From: Candidatus Palauibacter scopulicola
GTDB lineage: Bacteria; Gemmatimonadota; Gemmatimonadetes; Palauibacterales; Palauibacteraceae
Direction of reading: 5' to 3'
DNA: 64,000 nt
Assembly (NCBI RefSeq): GCF_947581915.1
Contig: NZ_CANPWG010000062.1
Location: forward strand, 1-64,000
The position numbers and the translations under genes are program-made. Below the pieces are notes generated by a model. That model saw nothing but the letters and a program-made list of their open reading frames with translations, had not been told where the DNA came from and did not search any database. Shown here one piece after another: positions 8,677-18,233 of this stretch (position 1 is its first letter; each line of letters opens with the position of its first letter).

Positions 8677-9369
8677 ATGGTGCCGCAAGCACCGGCCGCC
8701 ACACGACCGCCGGACACCGAACAACGGCCGCCGGATACCGAACAGAGGATCTTCGACGCCGCGCTGACGGTTTTCGCCCGCAAGGGGCGGGACGGCGCCC
8801 GACTGCAGGAGATCGCCGATCACGCGGGGATCAATCGCGCGCTGCTGCACTACTATTTCCGCACCAAGGAACAGCTCTACGAGGCCGTGTTCGAGCACGG
8901 ATGCCGGCAGTTCATGGCCGGGCTCAGCCAGTCGCTGCGCGCGGAGGAGGGGGTCGAAGACAGCCTGCGCGCGTTCGTGTACGGCTACATCGACTACATC
9001 TACGAGCACCAGGACATGGCCCGCCTCATGCTGAACGAATGCCTGTGCGGCGGCGGGGTTCTCGAGCGCCACCTCGCGGCCGCGATCGAGGCGCGCGAGG
9101 AGGTGCCGGGGCTCCTGCTCGAGGACCGGCTGCGCGCGGCCATCGGGGCGGGCGAGATCCGGGAGATCGACCTCCGGCACACGCTGCTCACGATCGTGTC
9201 CGCCTGCCTGTTTCCGTTCGTCGCCCTGCCGACGGTGCGCCTCTTCCACTCCCGCGCGGTGGAGGACTTCGACCGCTTCCTGCAGGAACGGAAGGCGCAC
9301 ATCGTCGACCTCCTGCTCGCGGGCCTGCGGCCGGCCGAAGGCATGGTTCGGACGGAGGAACTCGCGTGA
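8677..9369 (+). CDS. TetR/AcrR-family transcriptional regulator
   Basis: DNA-binding repressor of 230 residues. The N-terminal TetR helix-turn-helix is clear: RIFDAALTVFARKGRDGA, then LQEIADHAGINRALLHYYF and the usual KEQLYEAVF. The C-terminal two thirds is the variable ligand-binding helical domain. I chose ATG 8677 because GAGG lies 6 bases upstream and a promoter ends just before it; the frame stays open to 8530, but that start would lie upstream of the promoter. Residues 10-23 contain two copies of RPPDTEQ from a 21 bp tandem duplication (8704-8745). The stop overlaps the next gene's GTG start, tying it to the RND exporter, whose substrate is its likely inducer. Confidence 0.88.
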   Translation: MVPQAPAATRPPDTEQRPPDTEQRIFDAALTVFARKGRDGARLQEIADHAGINRALLHYYFRTKEQLYEAVFEHGCRQFMAGLSQSLRAEEGVEDSLRAFVYGYIDYIYEHQDMARLMLNECLCGGGVLERHLAAAIEAREEVPGLLLEDRLRAAIGAGEIREIDLRHTLLTIVSACLFPFVALPTVRLFHSRAVEDFDRFLQERKAHIVDLLLAGLRPAEGMVRTEELA

Positions 9370-10937
9370 GCGCCGCGACGTCGCTCGCCGGGGTCGGCGC
9401 GTCCGGATTCGCACGAGCGGGCGGGTTTCTCCTGCTCGCGGCGGCGGGCGCGTGTTCGTTCGCGCCGGGCCCCCGGCTCCCGGCCGCGGTGGCCGAACTC
9501 CCCGCGGCGTACGATGCGGAAGCCCCCCCGGCCGAAGCGGCGCCCGAGCCCCGCGACTGGTGGCGGGCGTTCGACGACGCGACGCTGGACGGCCTGATCG
9601 AGACGGCGCTCGTCGCCAACCTCGACCTGCACGAGGCCGTCGCGCGGCTCGAGGAACTGCGGCACCGGTACCGGATCGCGCGGGCGCCGCTCTTCCCGGC
9701 GCTGACGCTCGACGCGAACGGCAACCGGTCCAGCACGCCCGCCAACACGGGCCTGGGGTCGCAGTTCGGAGGCGACGATGGCGGCGACGGCGGCGACAGC
9801 CCCTTCCCGGGGTTCAGCTTCGATTTCCCCGACCGGTTCGAGTTCACGACCTACTCGGCCTCGCTCGGTTTCGCCTACGAACTCGATTTCTGGGGCCGGC
9901 TGCGCAACGAATCCGGGGCGGCGGTCCGCGACTTCCTGGCTTCCCGGGCGGACGCGGAGACCGTGCGGCTCACGGTCATCGCGTCCACCATCTCGACGTA
10001 TCTCGAGGTCGTCTCGGCGCGAGCCCAGCTCGCCATCGCCGAGGATAACGTCGACCTGCTGCGGGAGCGCGCCGAACTCACCCGGGAGCGCTACCAGGCC
10101 GGCGTCACGAACACCTTCGAACTCTATGCGATCCGCCAGCAGTACCGGACCGCCGAGTCGAACCTGCCGGGGCTGCGCACGGCCGTGGACGACGCCGAGG
10201 GGCGCCTGGCCCTCCTCGTCGGACGGTACGCGGGGATGATCGAAGACCTTCTGCCGCCGACACTCGAGCCGGCGGTCGATACGACCCCGATTCCCGGCGG
10301 GCTGCCGGTGTCGCTGCTCGAGGACCGGCCCGACGTCATGGCCGCGTTCGAGCGCGTCGAGGCGGCGCGCCGGCGGGTGGGGGCGCGCCGGGCCGAACTG
10401 CTCCCGACGATCTCCCTGAACGGGGCCGCCGGCCGCCAGGCCGGCGAACTCGGGGATCTGCGGTTGGTCGACCAGTGGTTCACGAACCTGATCGGCGGCC
10501 TCGTCGCGCCGATCTTCCAGGGCGGCCGCCTGCGCGCCAACGTCGGGGCGGCCTGGGCGCAGTACGACCAGGCGCTGATCGCCTATGCGCGCACGGTCCT
10601 GGGCGCCTACCGGGAGGTGCGGACGAGTCTGCGGCAGTTCGAGAACGAGCGGGAGCGGTACGCGCAGGTCGTGGAACAGGTCGCCGACGCCCGCGCCTCG
10701 CTGGAGAACCAGTTGGAGCGCTACCAGAGCGGAGTGGGGGATTACGTCGAGTACCTGGACGCGCGAGTCAATCTGAACGGCGCCGAAACCACCCGGGTGC
10801 TCGCCGAACGCGGCATCGGAGAGGCGCGGCTCGCCGTGCACCGGGCCCTGGGCGGCGCGTGGGTGGCGGAGGATGTCGAGGACATCGAAACGAATGAAGA
10901 CCCGGGGGGCGCGGCGTCGCTCCCAGACCGGAGATAG
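9366..10937 (+). CDS. RND efflux outer-membrane lipoprotein, TolC/NodT family
   Basis: Outer-membrane channel of a tripartite exporter, 523 residues. A GTG start at 9366 overlaps the TetR stop (GTGA) and gives a lipoprotein signal, FLLLAAAGAC, with C30 as the lipidated residue. The mature protein contains two outer-membrane efflux repeats: DWWRAFDDATLDGLIETAL near residue 60 opens the first, and GLPVSLLEDRPDVMAA near 310 opens the second, the duplicated hallmark of the NodT family. Membrane-fusion and RND genes follow directly. An Asp/Gly-rich insert (GGDDGGDGGD, near residue 140) lies in the first repeat's periplasmic or surface loop. Confidence 0.9.
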   Translation: MSAATSLAGVGASGFARAGGFLLLAAAGACSFAPGPRLPAAVAELPAAYDAEAPPAEAAPEPRDWWRAFDDATLDGLIETALVANLDLHEAVARLEELRHRYRIARAPLFPALTLDANGNRSSTPANTGLGSQFGGDDGGDGGDSPFPGFSFDFPDRFEFTTYSASLGFAYELDFWGRLRNESGAAVRDFLASRADAETVRLTVIASTISTYLEVVSARAQLAIAEDNVDLLRERAELTRERYQAGVTNTFELYAIRQQYRTAESNLPGLRTAVDDAEGRLALLVGRYAGMIEDLLPPTLEPAVDTTPIPGGLPVSLLEDRPDVMAAFERVEAARRRVGARRAELLPTISLNGAAGRQAGELGDLRLVDQWFTNLIGGLVAPIFQGGRLRANVGAAWAQYDQALIAYARTVLGAYREVRTSLRQFENERERYAQVVEQVADARASLENQLERYQSGVGDYVEYLDARVNLNGAETTRVLAERGIGEARLAVHRALGGAWVAEDVEDIETNEDPGGAASLPDRR

Positions 10938-10946
10938 GGCGGAACG

Positions 10947-12263
10947 ATGGAAGACGGATCGCGGCACACGCCGCACACCCCGCACGAGGCCGGGGACACG
11001 GGGGCGCCCGTCGCCCCGCCCGCGTTCACGAAGCGGCTGGTGCAGGGGGCGATCGTCATCGGCGTGGGGGTGTTCGGCTTCGCGCTGCTGTTCGGCATGC
11101 GCGCCGAACCGGCGGAGGTGGAGCCTCCGCGCGTGGTCCCCACGGTCAGCACGGTGCCGGCCCGCGTGACCCAGGGCGCGATCAAGGTGCGGGGCGGCGG
11201 CACCGTCCGTCCCAGCGCGGAAGTCACGATCGCCTCGCAGGTCGGCGGGCGGGTGGTCTGGACCTCGCCCGCCCTCGTGAGCGGCGGGCGCTTCGTCGCC
11301 AACGAGCCGCTCCTGCGCGTGGACCCGGCCGACTACGAGAACGCCGTCGAGGCTGCGGAGGCGGACGTCGCCCAGCGCGAGGTGGCGTTGCTGGAAGCCG
11401 AGGAAAACGCGCGGCTGGCCCTCGACGAGTGGAGGCGGCTCGCCGCCCGCGAGAACCTCGACCCCACGCCGCCGAACGCGCTCGTCACGCGGCAGCCGCA
11501 GCTCGATGCGGCCGCGGCGGCCCTCAGGAGCGCCCGGGCCAGGCTGGAAGACGCGCGGCTGGCGCTGGAACGGACCTGGATCCGGGCTCCGTTCAACGGC
11601 ATCGTGCGTGAAGAGACCGTCGACCTCGGACAGTTCGTCGCGGCCGGACAGTCCGTCGGCCGCCTGTACGCGACGGACGCGGTGGAGATCGTCGTGCCGC
11701 TGAGCGACAACGAGGCGGCCCTGATCGAGCGCCTGTGGAACGCGCGGGCGGGCGACGCGGCGACCCGCATCCCGGTCGACATCGTGTCCGAGTACGGCGG
11801 CGTCGAGTACGCGTGGTCGGGATACGTGGACCGGGCGGAGGCGGCGCTCGACGAGCAGACTCGGACGGTCGACGTGGTCGTCACCGTCCCTGAACCGTTC
11901 ACGCCCCCGGAAAACGACCCCCGCCGCCCGCCGCTCCTGATCGGCAGCTACGCGACGGTGGACATCGAAGGCACGAGCTTCGAGGAATACGCCGTCGTCC
12001 CGGCCGCCGCCGTCCGCGACGGCGATGTCCTGTGGACGGTGGCGGACGACACGCTGCTCGTCATGACCCCGGTCGAGCCGATCCAGGAAGTGGACGATGA
12101 AGCCGTCGTGCTCGGACCGATCCCGGACGGCACCCCGGTCATCGTCTCGATGCTCCTCTTCGTCACCGAGGGCATGACGGTGCGGCCGGTTCAATTGCTG
12201 GAGAGCGCCGAGCCGTGGGAGCGCGGCGCCAACGGCGACGAGCGGGAAGGAGACGGCTCATGA
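10947..12263 (+). CDS. RND efflux periplasmic adaptor (membrane fusion protein)
   Basis: Periplasmic adaptor that links the inner-membrane pump to the outer-membrane channel, 438 residues. One membrane anchor lies near residues 28-52 (VQGAIVIGVGVFGFALLFGM). It is followed by the split lipoyl domain (VTIASQVGGRVVWTSPALVSGG and TWIRAPFNGIVREETVDLGQ) flanking a coiled-coil hairpin of about 90 residues rich in Ala, Glu and Arg, then beta-barrel and membrane-proximal domains. Starts 9 bp after the outer-membrane gene; its stop overlaps the pump start (ATGA). The set matches tripartite RND systems for hydrophobic or amphiphilic substrates. Confidence 0.9.
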   Translation: MEDGSRHTPHTPHEAGDTGAPVAPPAFTKRLVQGAIVIGVGVFGFALLFGMRAEPAEVEPPRVVPTVSTVPARVTQGAIKVRGGGTVRPSAEVTIASQVGGRVVWTSPALVSGGRFVANEPLLRVDPADYENAVEAAEADVAQREVALLEAEENARLALDEWRRLAARENLDPTPPNALVTRQPQLDAAAAALRSARARLEDARLALERTWIRAPFNGIVREETVDLGQFVAAGQSVGRLYATDAVEIVVPLSDNEAALIERLWNARAGDAATRIPVDIVSEYGGVEYAWSGYVDRAEAALDEQTRTVDVVVTVPEPFTPPENDPRRPPLLIGSYATVDIEGTSFEEYAVVPAAAVRDGDVLWTVADDTLLVMTPVEPIQEVDDEAVVLGPIPDGTPVIVSMLLFVTEGMTVRPVQLLESAEPWERGANGDEREGDGS

Positions 12264-15200
12264 GGCGGGCGATCGGGTGGATGGCCAAGCACGGCGTCGC
12301 CGCGAACCTGCTGATGGTGCTGATCATCCTGGCGGGATTCGTGAGCCTCATCAGTCTGCCCCAGGAGACGTTCCCCGAGATCTCCCTCGACACGATCCAG
12401 GTACAGGTCCAGTACCCCGGAGCGTCCCCCGACGAAGTCGAGCAGGCGATCGTGCGGCGGGTCGAGGAGCGGATCACGGGCATCCAGGGCGTCGACCGCG
12501 TGACGGGCGCCGCCTCGGAGGGTGTCGGCATCGTGCTCGCCGAACTGTCGCTGGGCACGGACGAGTCGAAGACGCTGGACGAGATCAAGTCCGCCATCGA
12601 CCGGATCACCAGCTTTCCGGTCGACGCGGAGGAGCCGGAGGTGGTCGCGCTGACCGCGGAGGGCCGCGTCATGGAGATCGCGGTTTTCGGCGACGTTCCC
12701 GAGCGGACGCTCAAGGAGATCGCGAACCGGGTCAAGGATGACCTCACCTCGCTGCCGACGATCTCGCTCGTCCGCGTGTCCGGCGTCCGGCAGTACGAGA
12801 TCTCGATCGAAGTGTCGAAGGCGGCCCTGCGCGCGCACGGTCTGACCCTCGACGAAGTGTCCGCGGCGGTGCGGCGGGGCAGCCTCGACCTTCCCGGCGG
12901 GAGCGTCGAGACGGACCGCGAGGAGATTCTCGTTCACATCCGGGGCCAGAACTACACCCGGGCGGATTTCGCAGACATCGTCGTGCGGGCGAACGTCGAC
13001 GGGTCGATGCTCCGCCTCTCCGACGTTGCGGACATCCGGGACGGTTTCGAGGACGTCGACCTCATCAACGCCTACAACGGGCAACCGACGGCCTTCGTCC
13101 AGGTCCTGCGGACGGGCGATGAGCGTGTGCTGGAGATCTCCGACGAAGTCGAGCGCTACCTGGAGGAGGAGTTGGCCGGCTCCCTGCCGCGGGGCGTCGA
13201 CTACAGCATCTGGCGCAGCGAAGCCTCGTACCTGCAGAGCCGCATCGACCTTCTCATCAAGAACGGCCGGCTGGGTCTGATCCTGGTCCTCATCGCGCTG
13301 GCCCTCTTCCTCGACCTGCGCCTCGCGTTCTGGACCGCGGTCGGGATCTTCCTCTCCTTCGCCGGCGTGTTCGCGGTGATGGCGTGGGCCGGCATCTCCA
13401 TCAACATGATGGCGCTGTTCGGTTTCATCCTCGCGATCGGGATCGTGGTGGACGACGCGATCGTGGTGGGAGAGAACATCTTCGCCGAACGGGAGAAAGG
13501 AACGGCCGCCTTGCGGGCGGCGATCAAGGGCACGAGACGCGTGTCCGTGCCCGTGATCTTCGCCGTGCTCACGACGGTGGCGGCGTTCACCCCGCTGCTG
13601 TTCGTGCCGGGCAGCCTCGGGAAGTTCCTCTACGTGATCCCCGCGATCGTGATCTCCGTGCTGCTCCTCTCGCTCGTCGAGGTCCTGTTCATCCTTCCCT
13701 ACCACCTCTCGCACCTCCCGGCGCCGGGCGCGAGCCGCGGGAAGGGAGGCCTGCTCGGGCCCGTCTACCGCCTGCAGACGCTCGTCCAGACGAACCTGCA
13801 GCGCTTCATCGACGGTCCGCTGGAGCGCTCCGTGCGCTTCGCGGTGCGGCGCCCGGGGCTGACCGTGCTCGGAGCCGTCTCTTCCCTGATGATCGTTGGG
13901 GGGCTGGTGGCGGGGCGGCATCTGCGGTTCAGCCTTCTGCCCGTGATCGAGGGCGAGGAGGTCGTCGCCTACATCGAGATGGCGGAGGGGACGACGAGCG
14001 AGCGCACCGCGGAAGTCGCCAGCTACGTGGAGGGGCAGGGATACGCGGCGATCGCGGAACTCGAGGCGCAGTTGCCGGATGACGAGCCGCCCCTGGTCGA
14101 AGCGGTCTTCACGAGCGTCGGGCAGCGTCCCTCCCAGGCGGGTGGGCCCGGCATGGCTGCCGAAGCGAGCTTCGTCCGGTCGAACATCGCCGAGGTGAGC
14201 CTGCGGCTGACCGACCCGGAGATCCGGGACCTGCCGGCCACCGAGGTGGAGCGGGCCTGGCGGGAGCGCGTCGGGCCGGTCGCCGGCGCGCGGGAACTCA
14301 CGTTCAGCTCCATCCTCATCGATCTCGGTTCGCCCGTGCAGGTGGAGCTTTCCCATCCGGATACGGCGATGCTGAACGCGGCGGTGCCGGCCTTCACGGA
14401 CCGCCTGGTGCGCATCGCGGGCGTGACGGAGGTCCGCGACGACCGGGGCCAGGGCAAGCGCGAGCTTGAGTTGGAACTCAGGCCCGCCGCCCGCACCCTC
14501 GGGATCACGCTCGACGACCTGGCGCGCCAGGTGCGCGGGGCGTTCTTCGGAAACGAGGTCTACCGCCTGCAGCGGGGCCGCGACGAGGTGCGCGTCTACG
14601 TGCGGCTCCCGGAATCGGAGCGCAACACGCTCGCCGACCTCCAGGACTACCGGATCCGCACGCCGACGGGCGGTGAGGCGCCGCTGTCGGAGGTCGCGGA
14701 TGTGTCCTTCGGGGTCGCCTCATCGACCATCAACCGGATCGATGGGCGCCGCATCGTGACGGTCACGGCGGATGTGGACGCGGCCGTGATCACGGGACAG
14801 GAGGTGAACACGGAGATCACCTCCGCGATCCTGCCGGAACTGCAGGCCCGATACCCGGGCCTCCGCTACGGGTTCGGCGGCGAGCAGCGCCAGCAGACGC
14901 TGGCCTTCGAGGGGATCGCCCGCGGTTTCCTGCTCGCCCTGCTGGCGATCTACGCGCTCCTCGCCATCCCCTTCCGCTCGTACCTGCAGCCGCTCGTCGT
15001 CATGGCCTCGATCCCGCTGGGGCTCGTCGGCGCCGCGATCGGACACCTGATCATGGGGCTCGACCTCGGCATGCTCTCCATGTTCGGGCTCGTGGGCCTG
15101 TCGGGCGTGGTCGTGAACGACTCGCTCGTCCTCATCGACTTCATCAACGAACGCCATCGGTCGGGGCTTCCGATGTCGGAGGCCATCGTGCAGGGGGCGA

Positions 15201-15472
15201 AGGTCCGTTTCCGGCCCATCATGCTGACCTCCGTGACCACCTTCCTGGGGGTCTCGCCGATCATCCTGGAGCGCAGCACGCAGGCGCAGTTCCTCTCGCC
15301 CATGGCGGTGAGCCTCGGGTTCGGGATTCTGTTCGCGACCTTCATCATCATGCTCGCCGTGCCGGCTCTGGCGATGATGAACTACACGTTCACGATGCGG
15401 GCGAAGCGGGCCTTCGTTCGCTGGCGGCGAAAGCCCCGACTCGGCTTGGCCGCGGGAGGGGTCGAGCGCTGA
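12260..15472 (+). CDS. RND-family efflux pump, inner-membrane subunit
   Basis: Proton-driven inner-membrane pump of 1070 residues from ATG 12260, chosen because GGAAGGAG precedes it and the ATGA overlap couples it to the adaptor gene; the frame extends 15 codons further upstream. N-terminal membrane helix is [16 protein letters not shown], followed by a large porter domain and 11 further predicted helices. Proton-relay aspartates D398 and D399 lie in [13 protein letters not shown]. In the second half [12 protein letters not shown] has N953 where AcrB has a lysine, as in many hydrophobe-exporting RND subfamilies. Its stop codon overlaps the CTG start of cysD, so the exporter and PAPS-synthesis genes appear to share one transcript. 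A substrate made by the downstream PKS locus is inferred. Confidence 0.9.
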   Translation: MRRAIGWMAKHGVAANLLMVLIILAGFVSLISLPQETFPEISLDTIQVQVQYPGASPDEVEQAIVRRVEERITGIQGVDRVTGAASEGVGIVLAELSLGTDESKTLDEIKSAIDRITSFPVDAEEPEVVALTAEGRVMEIAVFGDVPERTLKEIANRVKDDLTSLPTISLVRVSGVRQYEISIEVSKAALRAHGLTLDEVSAAVRRGSLDLPGGSVETDREEILVHIRGQNYTRADFADIVVRANVDGSMLRLSDVADIRDGFEDVDLINAYNGQPTAFVQVLRTGDERVLEISDEVERYLEEELAGSLPRGVDYSIWRSEASYLQSRIDLLIKNGRLGLILVLIALALFLDLRLAFWTAVGIFLSFAGVFAVMAWAGISINMMALFGFILAIGIVVDDAIVVGENIFAEREKGTAALRAAIKGTRRVSVPVIFAVLTTVAAFTPLLFVPGSLGKFLYVIPAIVISVLLLSLVEVLFILPYHLSHLPAPGASRGKGGLLGPVYRLQTLVQTNLQRFIDGPLERSVRFAVRRPGLTVLGAVSSLMIVGGLVAGRHLRFSLLPVIEGEEVVAYIEMAEGTTSERTAEVASYVEGQGYAAIAELEAQLPDDEPPLVEAVFTSVGQRPSQAGGPGMAAEASFVRSNIAEVSLRLTDPEIRDLPATEVERAWRERVGPVAGARELTFSSILIDLGSPVQVELSHPDTAMLNAAVPAFTDRLVRIAGVTEVRDDRGQGKRELELELRPAARTLGITLDDLARQVRGAFFGNEVYRLQRGRDEVRVYVRLPESERNTLADLQDYRIRTPTGGEAPLSEVADVSFGVASSTINRIDGRRIVTVTADVDAAVITGQEVNTEITSAILPELQARYPGLRYGFGGEQRQQTLAFEGIARGFLLALLAIYALLAIPFRSYLQPLVVMASIPLGLVGAAIGHLIMGLDLGMLSMFGLVGLSGVVVNDSLVLIDFINERHRSGLPMSEAIVQGAKVRFRPIMLTSVTTFLGVSPIILERSTQAQFLSPMAVSLGFGILFATFIIMLAVPALAMMNYTFTMRAKRAFVRWRRKPRLGLAAGGVER

Positions 15473-16377
15473 GCGATCTCTCGGGCGCCTGGCTGGCGTC
15501 GCTGGAGTCCGAGGCGATCGAAATCCTCCGGGAGGGCCTCGCGGCGGCGTCGCGGCCCGTGATGCTGTATTCGATCGGGAAGGACTCCTCGGTGCTCCTG
15601 CACCTCGCCCGGAAGGCGTTCTGGCCGGCCGCGCCGCCCTTCCCGCTGCTCCACATCGACACGACGTGGAAGTTCCGGGAGATGATCGCGTTCCGGGACC
15701 ACACCGCAGCGGAAGCGGGCGTGGAACTCCGCGTTCACACCAACGAGGACGGGCTGCGCGAAGGCGTCAATCCGTTCGACCACGGATCGGAACGCTACAC
15801 CGACGTCATGAAGACAGTCGCGCTGCGGCAGGCGCTCGACGAGGGCGGGTACGACATCATCTTCGTCGGCGCGCGGCGGGATGAGGAGAGGTCGCGCGCC
15901 AAGGAACGCGTGTTCTCGCTGCGCGACGCGGCCCACCAATGGGATCCGAAGACGCAGCGTCCGGAGCCGTGGAACCTGTACAACACCCGGCTGGGGCCCG
16001 GAGAATCCCTGCGCGTGTCGCCGCTCTCCAACTGGACCGAGGCGGATGTCTGGCGGTACATCCGCGCGGAAGAGATCCCGATCGTACCGCTCTACTACGC
16101 CGCCGAACGTCCCGTCGTCGAGCGGGATGGCGGGTGGATCATGGTCGACGACGACCGACTGCCGCTGCTCCCGGGCGAGGCGCCGCGGCAACGGCGCATC
16201 CGCTTCCGGACGCTGGGTTGCTACCCGCTGACCGCCGCCGTCGAGAGCGACGCGGATACGCTCGACGCGGTCATCGCCGAGACGCTCTGCACGGACCGCT
16301 CGGAACGGGCGGGGCGTCTCATCGACCATGACCGCGACGGCTCGATGGAACGCAAGAAGAAGCAGGGCTACTTCTGA
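15469..16377 (+). CDS. cysD: Sulfate adenylyltransferase subunit 2 (CysD), probable CTG start
   Basis: ATP-pyrophosphatase subunit of ATP sulfurylase, making APS from sulfate and ATP with CysN. The PP-loop is [40 protein letters not shown] and the C-terminal KKKQGYF are diagnostic. The first ATG (15559) falls inside the PP-loop and would remove the N-terminal helix. In-frame CTG at 15469, 7 bases after GGGAGGGG, gives 302 residues and places the conserved Pro-Val-Met at residues 30-32, matching E. coli CysD as I recall it. The intervening codons encode a homologous helix ([14 protein letters not shown]). No ATG, GTG or TTG occurs in frame except GTG 15556, which is equally truncating. CTGA overlaps the RND stop. 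Confidence 0.93.
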   Translation: MSDLSGAWLASLESEAIEILREGLAAASRPVMLYSIGKDSSVLLHLARKAFWPAAPPFPLLHIDTTWKFREMIAFRDHTAAEAGVELRVHTNEDGLREGVNPFDHGSERYTDVMKTVALRQALDEGGYDIIFVGARRDEERSRAKERVFSLRDAAHQWDPKTQRPEPWNLYNTRLGPGESLRVSPLSNWTEADVWRYIRAEEIPIVPLYYAAERPVVERDGGWIMVDDDRLPLLPGEAPRQRRIRFRTLGCYPLTAAVESDADTLDAVIAETLCTDRSERAGRLIDHDRDGSMERKKKQGYF

Positions 16378-18233
16378 TGCCGCCGACCCTGCGCTTCGTG
16401 CTCTGCGGCAGCGTCGACGACGGCAAGAGCACCGTCATCGGCCGGCTGCTGTACGACTGTCGCCAGGTTTTCTCGGACGAGCTGACGCGCGTCGAACACG
16501 ACTCGGCCCGCTACGGCACGCAGGGGAAGGCGACCGACTTCGCCCTGCTCGTCGACGGACTGCGGGACGAGCGCGAACAGGGCATCACGATCGACGTCGC
16601 GTACCGCAGCTTCGAGACGCCGCGCCGCAGATTCATCGTGGCCGACGCGCCCGGCCACGAGCAGTACACGCGCAACATGGCCACCGGCGCCTCGACCGCC
16701 GACCTGGCCGTCGTCCTGGTGGACGCGCGCAAGGGAGTTCTGCCGCAGACGGCGCGGCACACCCGGATCGCGGCCATGTTCGGCGTCCGCCACGCGGTTC
16801 TCGCGGTGAACAAGATGGATCTCGTCGAATGGGACCGGGACGTCTTCGAATCGATCCGCGCCTCCTGGCGCGCGATCGCCGACGAGATCGGCCTGGCCGC
16901 GGTCGAGGCGATTCCGGTCTCGGCGCTGACCGGGGCCAACCTCACCCGACACGGCACGTCGGCGCCGTGGTACGACGGCCCGACCCTCCTCGCCCACCTC
17001 GAGACCGTGGATGTCGAGGGGGCCGGCGCCGACGGGCCGTTTCGGATGCCGGTCCAGTATGTGAATCGGCCGCACACCGACTTCCGGGGTTACTGCGGGC
17101 GCGTGGCCGCGGGCGCGGTGGCGGTGGGTGATGCCGTCCGCATCTCGCCCGCCGGGACCGAGAGCCGCGTGGCATCGATCGTGGTGGGGGAAGGGACCCG
17201 CGACCGCGCCGCCCGCGGCGACTCCGTGACGTTGACCCTCGCTCCCGGTGTCGATGTCACCCGGGGCGACGTCGTCGCGGACGCCGACGAACCCGTCGAG
17301 GCGGCGGACCAGTTCCAGGCGCGTCTCGTCTGGATGCACGAAGAGCCGCTCGCCGTGGGCCGCCGGTACGCGATGAAGCTCCACTCGAGGGAAGTGGGCG
17401 CCGCCGTCACCCGGATCCGGCACCGGCTGGATGTGTCCAACGGCAACGAGCTGGCCGCTTCCGTGCTGCGCCTGAACGACCTCGGCACCGTGAACCTCGC
17501 GACCGACCGCCGCGTCCCCTTCGCTCCCTTCGACGAGTCGCGCGCACTGGGCGGCTTCATCCTGATCGACCGCGCCACGAACGCGACGGCCGCCGCCGGC
17601 ACGATCCTCTTCCCGCTCATGCGGGCGGCGAACGTGAAATGGCAGGAGCTGGACGTCTCGAAGGATGTCCGCTCGCGGCTCAAGCTCCAGCGCGCCCAGT
17701 GTGTATGGCTGACCGGGATGTCCGCTTCGGGGAAGTCCACCATCGCCAACCTGCTCGACCGCCGCCTCACCATCGAAGGGCGGCATACGTACCTTCTGGA
17801 CGGCGACAACGTGCGCCACGGCCTGTGCCGGGACCTGGGTTTCACGGAGGCGGATCGGGTGGAGAACATCCGCCGAGTGGCGGAGGTGGCCCGCCTCATG
17901 GTCGATGCGGGGCTGATCGTCATCGTCGCCTTCATCAGCCCGTTCCGGTCGGAACGCAACTACGCCCGAAGCCTGTTCGCGCCCGGCGACTTCATGGAAG
18001 TTTTTGTGGACGCGTCTCTGGAGGCGTGCGCGGAGCGCGACCCGAAGGGACTTTACGCCAAGGCGCTAAGGGGAGAGATCAGGAATTTCACGGGAGTCGA
18101 CAGTCCCTACGAACGGCCCGAACACCCCGACCTGCGCCTGGATACGGAGGAACTCTCCCCGGCGGAGTGCGTGGAGCTGTTGACGGATAAACTCGATCGC
18201 GAGTTCCGGAATTCAGTGACGGAGGATCGCTGA
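16377..18233 (+). CDS. cysNC: Bifunctional sulfate adenylyltransferase subunit 1/adenylylsulfate kinase (CysN-CysC)
   Basis: Fusion of the GTPase subunit of ATP sulfurylase with APS kinase; with CysD it converts sulfate to PAPS. Residues 1-430 are an EF-Tu-like GTPase: GSVDDGKST (11-19), DAPGHE (90-95), NKMD (145-148). Residues 440-618 are APS kinase: P-loop GMSASGKST (447-455), LDGDNVRHGL, and FISPFRSERNYAR. Because the kinase is present and no PAPS reductase or sulfite reductase gene is adjacent, the module points to sulfation and not simply to cysteine synthesis. It overlaps cysD by one base (TGATG) and the permease gene in the same way. Similar fusions (NodQ, mycobacterial CysNC) feed sulfotransferases. 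Confidence 0.95.
   Translation: MPPTLRFVLCGSVDDGKSTVIGRLLYDCRQVFSDELTRVEHDSARYGTQGKATDFALLVDGLRDEREQGITIDVAYRSFETPRRRFIVADAPGHEQYTRNMATGASTADLAVVLVDARKGVLPQTARHTRIAAMFGVRHAVLAVNKMDLVEWDRDVFESIRASWRAIADEIGLAAVEAIPVSALTGANLTRHGTSAPWYDGPTLLAHLETVDVEGAGADGPFRMPVQYVNRPHTDFRGYCGRVAAGAVAVGDAVRISPAGTESRVASIVVGEGTRDRAARGDSVTLTLAPGVDVTRGDVVADADEPVEAADQFQARLVWMHEEPLAVGRRYAMKLHSREVGAAVTRIRHRLDVSNGNELAASVLRLNDLGTVNLATDRRVPFAPFDESRALGGFILIDRATNATAAAGTILFPLMRAANVKWQELDVSKDVRSRLKLQRAQCVWLTGMSASGKSTIANLLDRRLTIEGRHTYLLDGDNVRHGLCRDLGFTEADRVENIRRVAEVARLMVDAGLIVIVAFISPFRSERNYARSLFAPGDFMEVFVDASLEACAERDPKGLYAKALRGEIRNFTGVDSPYERPEHPDLRLDTEELSPAECVELLTDKLDREFRNSVTEDR

Noticed and set aside
9000-12194. 1064-codon open frame on the minus strand opposite the RND genes
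   Set aside because: A high-GC shadow frame: His/Arg/Gly/Asp-rich, no domain pattern, and it runs opposite three strongly supported genes.
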